Source of the DNA: Smittium mucronatum
Taxonomy: Eukaryota > Kickxellomycota > Harpellomycetes > Harpellales > Legeriomycetaceae
NCBI GenBank assembly: GCA_001953115.1
Contig: LSSL01007751.1
Coordinates: forward strand, 1 to 18,295
Direction: 5' to 3'
DNA length: 18,295 nucleotides
The position numbers were made by a program, and so were the translations under genes. The notes below the pieces were generated by a model. It searched no databases and was not told where the DNA came from. It worked only from the letters and a program-made list of their open reading frames with translations. Shown in pieces: positions 1 to 7,590 of this stretch. Position 1 is the stretch's first letter, and every line of letters starts with the position of its first letter.

Positions 1-363
1 GATTTGCCTGAAACTGTCGACCACATCTTATTAAATTGCTCTCGATGGGATAGACAGCGAAACGAAACGATCGGCCGGTTCATACCAGCACCGATCCGCT
101 CGGACATAAAAAACCAACTTTCTAATTTCAATGAATCCCGGTTGCGAATAGTTGGAAAACTCCTTGGGGGGGAGTCTAAACATAATTTAAGTCAGCTCCA
201 AGCTGACACCGCCGATCAAAAATTTGTGCTGGAAACAGCCAAATTTCTGATTGGCATCCTCGAGCCACGAACACTCAAGCTCCAGAGTTTAAGTGATTCA
301 CCAGCCCCCTTGAACCAATTCCCTCGAGATATGGAGCTGCTAGAGCGGCAGAGGGAAGTTTGA
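1..363 (+). CDS. C-terminal end of a LINE (non-LTR retrotransposon) ORF2, partial at window edge
   Basis: The reading frame is open from base 1 to a TGA at 361-363, followed at once by a second TGA. It gives about 120 residues. The start PETVDHILLNCSRW matches the end of the cysteine-histidine motif found at the C-terminus of many non-LTR ORF2 proteins: His at residue 8 and Cys at 13 form the H-x4-C half, and the C-x2-C half would lie upstream, outside the window. The remaining ~105 residues are hydrophilic without a recognisable domain and end in GREV-type family-variable sequence. ORF2 normally supplies endonuclease and reverse transcriptase for target-primed insertion; neither catalytic domain is present here. 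Bases 110-202 recur at 17938-18030. I cannot tell whether the upstream part is intact. The A+T-rich sequence after the stop could be its 3' UTR. Confidence 0.75.
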   Translation, partial: DLPETVDHILLNCSRWDRQRNETIGRFIPAPIRSDIKNQLSNFNESRLRIVGKLLGGESKHNLSQLQADTADQKFVLETAKFLIGILEPRTLKLQSLSDSPAPLNQFPRDMELLERQREV

Positions 364-3300
364 TGAAAAAAAATTTTGAAAAATTTTCACTTTTATTAAT
401 TTTTTTAAATTAGTTTTTAGAACTTTTTATTAAATTTAAATTAAATTTCCCGAAAAAAAATATAATAAAATCAATAGTATTTGTAATTAGATAATTATTA
501 AAAAGATTAAAGCTGATATTTTTGTTAAAAATAATGTTTATTTATTTTTTAATAAAATAATAATATTCATTTTAGAAGTATTACAAGTTCTTATTTTTTT
601 AAAAAACTAGCAAAAGAATAAAAAAACTGTTCGAATCACATAAAATAATCCATAATTATAATTTAAATTCAATCGAAATACCATTTTATAGTCACTATAA
701 ACATCCCATTACGCAAATGACATAGTAAAACACAAAGCAAAAGTTACATTACATCTTAAAAATTACATAGGATGTACTGATAGCATCATATTACTTATCA
801 CAAATTATTATCACACAAATTGAAAGCACTCTGTACGCTTATTCCAAAATAAATCATACATAACATTAAACAATGTATATAGACCTAAAACATAACATTT
901 TATACAATTAATAAACATAAAATTGTGTAAATTATATATACATAAAACATAAAATTAAATGTATTAGAATACGCTCAAAACTATGGTAACCAAATAATAT
1001 CACATGTAGTTTAGTTAGAATTATTATTTGAATAAAATTGAAAACCAAATAATATAAATAAAAATAATTTTTTTGAAGAATCATTGGTTTTGACTTATCT
1101 CTTAAACTAAAAAGTGTTTATTTTGTTGGCTTTTATAATTATAAAATTCGGCTTATTCCACGTAAAATTCATTTCACTTTTTTTTTGAGCTAAATATATT
1201 CATAATGATTTCGATTACTTTTTATCGAATTTATAGTTTTTTAAAAAAAATTACAGAATTGTTACTGGTCAATAATATGTTGAATTTACTTATGATTAAT
1301 AGCTGTTAACGTTTGTATAAAATTTATACGTAAATTAGAGATTTCAAAATAAATTAATATAAAATTTCCATTTTATTCAGTAATATGACCATTATTTTTT
1401 ACAAGGTAATTTTAGTTGATTTCATTTAACAAATAATTAAAAAATTTCGATTTTGATACAGATAATATACTTTGATTCACTTTAGTAGCTTTTATTCTAA
1501 ATTAGTCTAATTAAAATCTTCTTAATCGAAATAATAAGTTAACCTTAGAAAAAATCCTTATTTAACAAACAAAAATAAAAATTTTAAAGAATATATTTAC
1601 TTTAGCGGCATATTGTCAAAAAAACATAAAAAAAATCTTACAAAAAATGAAACATATAAATTGGAACTGCATTTAAAAAATAATAAAAGATAAAATTAAA
1701 AATTACATAATATTGATTAATTTCAATGATATTTTCAATAATCAACCCAATAATATTCCATCCCTCTGATACTCTTGGTATGAAATATGTTTATTTGGAT
1801 ATTTTTTACTAATTTCAGCTAAAAAAATAGCTATTATATTTTATAGCAAATAGATGTGCCAATAAAACTATTTTTATTTTATAATGTTATAATACAGGCT
1901 TGATGTTCTGATTTTAAAAATTAATTTCATAAAAAATAATTTCAAATTTTAAATTTTAGCCATAAAATTGTGTTTGAAATCTTATATAAAAAAATGATTT
2001 AAAGTTACACGATTTTTATTTTATAAAATAATTATTAAATTTTGAATTAGAATCAAATAAAAAAATTAAATTCGTATTCGGAATTTTTTAAAAAAACTCC
2101 TAAAATCTTTTAATGATTTTTTTTATTAAATTTATATGGATATAAAATAAAAGACAAAATTCATCAAATTTGTTTGATATTATGTTAAATAAAATAAAAT
2201 TAAATTAAATAAAAATCTATAATCTCAAAAGATTGAAATTCCATAAAATTATATCCATTAAAATATGAATTACATTGAATCAAAATATTTTCAATATTAC
2301 AAGAATAAAATTCAAATATAACTTCTATGAAAAAAATTTATCAGAAGATTTTTTTTTAATTAACCTATTTATTTCTAGTTTTAGACAAAATAATTTTCAA
2401 CTATGATAAAATTAAGTTCAATTAAAGAAAAATATCTAAAATTTTATTTTTTTATTTTTTCTTATTTAAAATAAATATTATGGATTTGTTTGAATTCAAA
2501 TCGTTTTAAATTTTCCATAAAAATATTTATTATTATTATTATTATAAAAATTAAAATTACCTGGAAATTTTTTTTGAAGAATCAATAATGATTTAAATAT
2601 TATATGCCAAATTTTATTAAATTCCATCTAAGAAAATTATATTTTAAATATGATATTGCTAATATAAAATAAAACTAGAAATAGATTTATTTTAAAAACC
2701 ATAATTACTTGAGGTTCTAAACATCAAAATTTATTTTAATTTACATAAAATTTATTTTTATTTAAAGAAAAAAAATAAACGAGCATTTAAAAAAGTATAA
2801 AACCCATAAATTAGTTATGAAATAAATAAAATATAAGTTAAACAATAAATTAAAATATTAGTGTTAAAAATTTCAATTATTATGTATTAAATAAAACTTC
2901 TATTTTAAATTTTACAGAATATTATCCAAAAGAATATTTTTCTGAGAATTAGAGACGGAATAAAGTTTATTATTCAGAATTATGGAAAATATAAGAATCA
3001 ATATTTTATTCATTCTATCGTGTATTATAACTCATATAATCAAAAAAATTAGTCGGTTAAAAAGTTTAAATTTCTGATTATTATTAAAAATAAGCATTTT
3101 ATTTTGATATAATCCAGCTTTTTTTTTCTTTTGGCTTCTTTTTTTACATTATCAAGTTCTTGCAATACTTATTATGAAAACTTAAAAAATTTGACTATTA
3201 CTTTTAAATAGCTTGAAACTATCGGAAAAATTATTTCAAAATAGAAAGTAATATCTATAAAGTTGTGAAAGAGAGAAAAGTAATTCCAGTTCATATGAAA

Positions 3301-4800
3301 ATTTTAAAATTCATTGAAAAATTATAATTATATTTTTTATTCATTACATAAGAAAGTATGTAAAAAAATAATCTTTAGATGATCTAATCTATTTAAGCAG
3401 GAAATCGATGTGCATATTATAATAGGTTTTATACGAGGTTAATTTAGAGAATATTTTTGAAAATATTAAAAAAAAAAATGGATAATTTTTTTGATGTCTT
3501 TAATTCTGATAATTATTAAGTAGCTAGATAATTTAACCGCATTTTTAAACAAAAATTCACTCCATTATTCCATTTTTCACATTATTATTTCGATTAAAAA
3601 AATTTTTTTTTGACTTTTTGTAATAAATAAAGAAAAAATCTGCGATTATAGCACTAAAAAATAATTATTTCATCTTTGGTAAGATCACTTATGCATTAAA
3701 ATATAAAATATCATTATTTAAAATCGCAAAATTAACTTTTTATAAATTCATAAATTTACATTACTGGATAGTCTTTTCAACCCGATCTATTTTATTAGGA
3801 ACAGTTAAAGTGAATCTGATGATAAATATGCTTTCATCCTCCTGTAAAAACATACCTGGCACAATTTTATTGTAAATCAATATATTTAGAATATTGATAT
3901 TTTAAATTCCATTTAAGTTTTTAATTATATTTTTCTTCACAGTTTTTAGATCGTGTCCACTAATAAAAATCCACGATTAAAAAATCAAAAAATATATTTA
4001 TTAAATTTTCTGGGATAAAAAATCAAACTATTTAATCATTAGATTTTATTAAGGGATAAAAATATGGCCCTTAAAGCTTAATAATACTATTGATGATTTA
4101 ATTCCAACTTATTACAAGCCATTTATTCGCTGATAACGATTTCTATTGAAAATTTATTAAAAAAGAGATTTTTTTAAAAAATTTGAAACCTCATAAAATC
4201 TATGATTCTTTCATTGATATCCAAAAAGCTTCATTTTAATACGATAATAGCCAATTTACAAAGATTGAACATAAATTACGCAAAAATAATTATTTCCCAT
4301 ACATAATTATTGCTTAATTCATAAAAATTGCACTAAGAAATTACTACTGTTAAAATTTGCTAAACTTTGTGTCATTTTGTTTGAAATCATAAATTTTTAT
4401 ATTATTCTTTTTTTATCAATGTAATTTCTTATTTTTATTATTAGGTTTTATAATAATTATTTTTTTTAATAGCTTATATTAATGAATAAAAGTTATGAAG
4501 GAGATTGAAAAACATTAAAGTAAATTGAATATTTTTAATAAAAAAATTTGTTCAAAAAGTTTGGTTTTAAAAAAATTTTGATTTAATTTTAGATGAAAAT
4601 ACTTTAAATGTAACATAAAATTCAAAATAAAATAGCCCTTTCAAAATTTAATATAAATTAATATAAAAATAATATGGACATCTATTCAAAAAAATATCCT
4701 TGAATAAGTATTTTTTTGTATCAATGAATTTTATTTTAAGATAACTTCATACAAAACTATACTAAAAAATATGAAAAAAAGAAAAAGGCGTATAGAAAAG
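364..4800. other. AT-rich intergenic desert, no gene seen
   Basis: About 4.4 kb of strongly A+T-rich sequence (often only 6-10 G/C per 60 bases). No ORF of useful length, no tRNA B-box with a cloverleaf around it and no recognisable protein motif on either strand. The first part may be the 3' UTR of the LINE end at 1-363. Around 660-960 the plus strand is A/C-rich with few G, a mild strand asymmetry that may mark decayed sequence. A (TTA)6 microsatellite lies at 2527-2544. A slightly GC-richer patch at 3765-3865 has no readable content. Confidence 0.7.
2527..2544. repeat. (TTA)6 microsatellite
   Basis: Six perfect copies of TTA within the AT-rich desert. Simple-sequence slippage product; no function implied. 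Confidence 0.85.
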
Positions 4801-4819
4801 AATACTATCCTAGCTACAA

Positions 4820-4828
4820 TAATCTCCT
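4820..4828 (+). repeat. Left copy of 9-bp direct repeat TAATCTCCT
   Basis: Identical to 5338-5346. The two copies bracket the hairpin-rich island almost exactly, as a target-site duplication would. A 9-mer match alone is weak evidence; its placement at both compositional edges is what makes it notable. Confidence 0.4.
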
Positions 4829-4829
4829 C

Positions 4830-4898
4830 TGCCAGTCTAACAGCTGCGTACCTACGGGATAAGGGTTCAATCTAACAACCGAAAGATCCCCCCTGGCA
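4830..4898. repeat. Nested inverted repeats forming one long imperfect hairpin
   Basis: TGCCAG at 4830-4835 pairs with CTGGCA at 4893-4898; inside it GGGAT 4856-4860 pairs with ATCCC 4886-4890, and inside that GGTT 4864-4867 with AACC 4877-4880. All three stems nest in the right order, giving 15 pairs interrupted by internal loops. This is the first structure of the island and begins one base inside the proposed left boundary. Confidence 0.55.
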
Positions 4899-4915
4899 TT
4901 GCTTCAAGTAGGTGT

Positions 4916-4939
4916 ATGACTGAGGTTACATGCAGTCAT
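4916..4939. repeat. Perfect 7-bp hairpin
   Basis: ATGACTG (4916-4922) and CAGTCAT (4933-4939) are perfect reverse complements around a 10-base loop. Second stem in the island's hairpin series. Confidence 0.6.
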
Positions 4940-4953
4940 GAATTAAGCTCTTT

Positions 4954-4977
4954 TTCAATGAAAAATAGTTCATTGAA
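4954..4977. repeat. Perfect 9-bp hairpin
   Basis: TTCAATGAA (4954-4962) and TTCATTGAA (4969-4977) are perfect reverse complements with a 6-base AAATAG loop. AGC upstream (4946-4948) can add three pairs with GCT at 4978-4980 across a one-sided 5-base bulge. Third stem of the series. Confidence 0.65.
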
Positions 4978-4996
4978 GCTACTGAGCTCCTAGTCA

Positions 4997-5032
4997 GAGC
5001 CTACTTCTAACAGGATTAATAAAATTAGGCTC
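4997..5032. repeat. Perfect 7-bp hairpin, directly followed by a 5-bp hairpin
   Basis: GAGCCTA (4997-5003) pairs with TAGGCTC (5026-5032) around a 22-base loop. Three bases later ACCCA (5035-5039) pairs with TGGGT (5044-5048) over a 4-base loop. The two stems nearly abut, so they could stack coaxially if transcribed. Confidence 0.6.
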
Positions 5033-5265
5033 CTACCCAAACGTGGGTTTGATCTTCATGGCTTTCCTACAAATAGCTGTTAGACGCTGAAATCCGTCTG
5101 ACTGTCGAACGCTGGACTTGTGCACTAGATTATGTCTCAGCTGTGCTAAACGATCGGTTCCTCCTGTTTCGAGATGGTCCTCCTCTATAATCGCTGTCGT
5201 CCGAATCGCTGTGCGCTATCTCCACTACTCCCAACCAAGAATAGTGCAACGCTGTGCGCTGTCTC
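5000..5265 (-). pseudogene. Possible degenerate minus-strand coding remnant, unknown family
   Basis: One minus-strand frame across the island reads HSDSDDSDYRGGPSRNRR and continues NRSFSTAET, then a stop near 5128, SSAQVQRSTVRRIS and further residues, a second stop near 5066, and then ESHEDQTHVWVGA. The acidic/serine run followed by Arg-rich sequence resembles low-complexity linkers of nuclear or Gag-like proteins, but there is no start codon, no domain and two stops. The 43-bp repeats break the frame upstream because 43 is not a multiple of three. It may equally be a chance frame in a non-coding element. Low certainty. Confidence 0.25.
5079..5102. repeat. 8-bp hairpin with one wobble pair
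   Basis: GTTAGACG (5079-5086) pairs with CGTCTGAC (5095-5102), with a T-G wobble as the third pair and an 8-base loop. Last stem of the left-half series in the island. Confidence 0.55.
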
Positions 5266-5292
5266 CACTACTCCTAACCAAGAATATTACAA
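5207..5292. repeat. 43-bp tandem duplication (two copies)
   Basis: Copy one is 5207-5249, copy two 5250-5292. Both start CGCTGTGCGCT and end in AA after an ACCAAGAAT core. They differ at about four positions. The copies abut with no spacer. The unit length is not divisible by three, which argues against an intact coding repeat. Confidence 0.85.
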
Positions 5293-5312
5293 TGCCGCGT
5301 GAAATTTTAGTC

Positions 5313-5336
5313 TAGTGTACTTCGAAAAGTACACTA
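5313..5336. repeat. Perfect 10-bp hairpin with CGAA loop
   Basis: The arm TAGTGTACTT (5313-5322) and the arm AAGTACACTA (5327-5336) are perfect reverse complements around a CGAA tetraloop. It forms the right end of the GC-balanced island and lies one base before the right copy of the TAATCTCCT repeat, where a terminal hairpin of a small mobile element or a 3'-end processing hairpin would be. Confidence 0.7.
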
Positions 5337-5337
5337 T

Positions 5338-5346
5338 TAATCTCCT
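5338..5346 (+). repeat. Right copy of 9-bp direct repeat TAATCTCCT
   Basis: Identical to 4820-4828. It overlaps the left arm of a further inverted repeat, CTCCTAA (5342-5348) with TTAGGAG (5371-5377), a 7-bp stem around a 22-base loop. Confidence 0.4.
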
Positions 5347-5379
5347 AAACCATGACAAGGTATTTCACTATTAGGAGTT

Positions 5380-6760
5380 GAATATAAGTAAGTTGGATTT
5401 TTATTTTTGTTTTGCGTGATTAAGTGTTATTAAAAAAATAGCCAATTTATCATGTAATGATTTTATATTATATTTCCATTATTTAATTCTAACAGGATTT
5501 TTAAAGCTTTTAATAATAATTTGTTATTTTCTTATATATATTTTCTCTTGCCAGTATTTTTTTTTCTTTGTAATCTATAAAACTAATAATTAAATTGCAA
5601 AAATAAATTCGAAATTAATATGGATCGATAAAATCTTTGCTTAATGAAAAAAAAAACCATAACTAATAACAAAAAATACAAGTAATATAAAAAAACATTA
5701 TATTATATTATTTTTAGCAGTACCTGAATTTTTAATATTATTTCTTTTTGTCATTTTTTTTTTTGAAGGAATATATTTCAAGTGGTTTTTCCTATTTTTC
5801 TGAACTTTGTTTAGCTTTATTTCGCGAACCGATTTAATCGCCTTATCTACTTATTTGGGATTTTAAAAATATATAAATATATTTTTTTAGTATCTAATTT
5901 TCAAAAATATTACTGTTTGGATACTCGAATTTCTTAAAATTCTTTTTTTTTTGTAACATAAATATCCTCAGCTATATTTATTAAAATATATTTTTACTAC
6001 ATTTAATTGCAAATGAAAATATTCTGATGAAAAATATAGCTAAATATATTCAATAAACCGTTTTTATCAACTATATTGGTAATTTTATCTCTAAATTAAA
6101 ACCATTTTATTAAAAAAACCCAAAATTATATATATATCAAACACTTAGTCCAAGGATTCATAAAATACAGCAAAATTTTCACTATATTAAATTAGTGGGG
6201 ATGATATAAAAAACTCCATAATTTTTTTTAATTGCTGAATCAAATAACTCTTTTTAAAAATAACAATATTTTAGACTTTTAATCTATAGAAATTTTCAAA
6301 AATAGCTCTCAAAGAGGTTATTTTATTATGTAGTTATTTTTTTTTCTATTTATATATTTATTTGATAAAAAAATTTCAACCTGGAGACAAAAAAACTTAT
6401 GTAAATTATAATAACTCTATAAGCTTTCCGAATTTGTATTCTTGTGTCTTTTTTAATTAAATAATTAAATCACTAACGAAAATGGAAAATAATAATAGCA
6501 CCTGATATTCCAAAAAATTCAAAAAAAAATTGGTTAAACATTTTTAATAAAAGTTTCAATTAAATTTTAAATGTCTAGTTGGAATCTTTTTATAAAATAA
6601 TACGAAGCTTGAAAAACTGATTAATTATTATTAATTCTTTTTTTTCTTTCTTAAAACAAACTTACTATCTTTTAACTAGGACCAAATAATAAAAATTATA
6701 AATTTTTTTATTCAATTATCTATCAATATAGTGATCACGTATTTTTTAAAAAAATAAAAA
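5380..6760. other. AT-rich intergenic stretch, no gene seen
   Basis: About 1.4 kb of A+T-rich sequence between the two islands. Only short random frames, poly-T/poly-A runs and a short (TA)n tract near 6125-6137. It could be a later AT-rich insertion splitting one older element, but nothing in it shows this. Confidence 0.65.
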
Positions 6761-6763
6761 TTT

Positions 6764-6816
6764 TCGGAAGCGTATTCCTTATACCAGTTATACTGGTACA
6801 AATATTCGCTTCGGAA
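6764..6816. repeat. Long imperfect inverted repeat (hairpin) at the end of the second island
   Basis: The inner stem is perfect: TACCAGT (6782-6788) with ACTGGTA (6792-6798) and a 3-base loop. The outer arms, CGGAAGCG-ATT on the left and ATTCGCTTCGG on the right, pair with small bulges, giving about 20 paired positions over 53 bp. It lies where the GC-balanced island turns back into AT-rich DNA, downstream of the broken minus-strand ORF. A terminal hairpin of a mobile element is possible; I could not identify a Helitron-like CTRR end with confidence. Confidence 0.6.
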
Positions 6817-6829
6817 TTGTTTTTGTGTG

Positions 6830-7271
6830 GTTAAAGATGAGGCAACGCTAAGCGCACTATTGCTAGCACGCCTCTCGCTCTGACCCAGCAGAGACCTTAG
6901 GGCAGGTATAACTCCCTTACCCCACCTATCTGCACTTCGTCCGTTGCTCCATGTGCTGACAAAACTATGTATTTTTACAGCCCCCACGGTAGGAATAATA
7001 GGCGAGAACCTTACGGGGGGGGGGGGGTTGGGATCAGCACTTAGAGAAAGACCCATTAAAGAAGACGTAAGGTCTTCCATACTGGTTCTCCCGCTAAGTT
7101 AACCGATGGGTCTAAGTCGTCATCCAACGCAAGGACTTCTGAAGAGGAGGATACCGAAGTATCACTATCTATATCGTCCGCTACTTCTCGCCAGGCTTCA
7201 ACCTCTGGGGCAAACCCATATGGGTAAACGCCGGACTAGACCAACTCATGGTTGCGAATAACCATGCCCAT
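6830..7271 (-). pseudogene. Broken minus-strand ORF of a probable mobile element, unknown family
   Basis: Two minus-strand frames join into one plausible protein. Frame A starts with ATG at 7271 (MGMVIRNHELV), meets TAG at 7238-7236, then continues GVYPYGFAPEVEAWREV, an acidic-serine stretch (DDIDSDTSVSSSS), a DDDLDPSVNLAGEPVWKT segment and a TAA at 7058-7056. Frame B picks up between about 7100 and 7056 and runs through GLSLSADPNPPPPVRFSP, VGAVKIHSFVSTWSNGRSAD, RWGKGVIPALRSLL and GQSERRASNSALS to about 6830, after which the frame runs into AT-rich sequence and stops at 6712. The product would need one stop read through and one frame change, so it looks like a pseudogene. The layout, disordered acidic N-terminus then basic/hydrophobic segments, would suit an ORF1/Gag-like or polyprotein N-terminus, but no domain is recognised. 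A run of 13 G (plus strand, 7015-7027) encodes the prolines and is a likely slippage site. Confidence 0.45.
7015..7027. repeat. Homopolymer run of 13 G (C on the minus strand)
   Basis: By far the longest G/C homopolymer in the window. It lies inside the broken minus-strand ORF as Pro codons. Length errors in sequencing or real slippage here would change the reading frame. Confidence 0.9.
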
Positions 7272-7290
7272 AGCACTATATGAACTATAG
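7247..7290 (-). promoter_or_regulatory. Hairpins over the candidate start codons of the broken ORF
   Basis: CATGGTT (7247-7253) and AACCATG (7260-7266) form a perfect 7-bp hairpin that contains two minus-strand ATGs (7265 and 7249), and a third ATG (7271) lies five bases upstream of it. Immediately upstream on the minus strand, CTATAG (7285-7290) can pair with CTATGG (complement of 7268-7273). If transcribed, the leader would fold around the possible starts. Function is unknown. Confidence 0.35.
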
Positions 7291-7590
7291 CCTCCACTAA
7301 ACAATAAAGCTAAAATAATAAAACGGACTAACGGGTAATTATCCCAGCCCACGAGTAACTAAAATAAAAACCTATGACTAATAACTAACCAGAAACCACA
7401 CTGGTAAAACTAATATTGAACAATATAAAATAAATTTTATTCAAAACGAACGAAATAACTAACTAAGCTATACTACTACTAAACAAAACTAAAAGAAGCC
7501 TTCAAACGTGCTATTACTTTCAGAGTATAAAAATGGCGTAGCTCCGCCTAGGATAAAAATGCGCGTCCTAACTCTTTACCATTATGTAAG
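7272..7590 (-). other. T-rich leader-like region upstream of the broken ORF
   Basis: Read on the minus strand this stretch is T/G-rich and C-poor, with TTAG-type repeats and no ORF, and leads directly to the candidate ATG at 7271. Near its upstream end lie two copies of ATAAAAATG (plus strand 7527-7535 and 7553-7561) and the palindrome GGCGTAGCTCCGCC (7535-7548, 4-bp GC arms). The segment beyond 7590 is again strongly A+T-rich. It could be the 5' UTR or promoter of a retroelement whose ORF is the pseudogene downstream; this is inference from position and composition. Confidence 0.35.

Larger units (their letters stand above)
4829..5337. other. Hairpin-rich GC-balanced island, candidate SINE/MITE-like insertion or structured RNA
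   Basis: A roughly 510-bp block, near 45-53% G+C in the lines counted, set in sequence of about 15% G+C. Its left part holds consecutive non-overlapping stems: a nested stem at 4830-4898 (TGCCAG/CTGGCA outside, GGGAT/ATCCC, then GGTT/AACC), then 4916-4939, 4954-4977, 4997-5032, 5035-5048 and 5079-5102. Its right part holds a 43-bp tandem duplication (5207-5292) and ends in a perfect 10-bp hairpin (5313-5336). The 9-mer TAATCTCCT occurs just outside both ends (4820-4828, 5338-5346) and could be a target-site duplication. A degenerate minus-strand frame overlaps the middle. I do not recognise the family. A pol III-type box B look-alike (GGTTCAATCT) at 4864 has no cloverleaf around it. No other copy is visible in the window. 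Confidence 0.5.

Noticed and set aside
630..638. GTTCGAATC as a tRNA T-loop
   Set aside because: No cloverleaf can be folded around it on the matching strand.
4811..4880. tRNA-like head of a SINE, from a box B look-alike GGTTCAATCT
   Set aside because: No acceptor, D or anticodon arm can be drawn around it, and the surrounding bases fit the nested hairpin better.
5118..5315. Plus-strand 65-codon ORF in the hairpin-rich island
   Set aside because: Cys/Ser/Arg-rich and without a domain. It runs through the 43-bp repeats whose period breaks frame, and the minus strand reads as well or better.
6712..6830. C-terminal tail of the minus-strand ORF as part of a real protein
   Set aside because: Composition turns AT-rich (Tyr/Phe/Asn/Lys), and the stretch is the long hairpin and its flank rather than coding-like sequence.
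7105..7230. Plus-strand open frame reading SEEEDTEVSLSISS
   Set aside because: Mirror of the acidic-serine segment on the minus strand, which continues into longer protein-like sequence with a possible start; no plus-strand start or extension.
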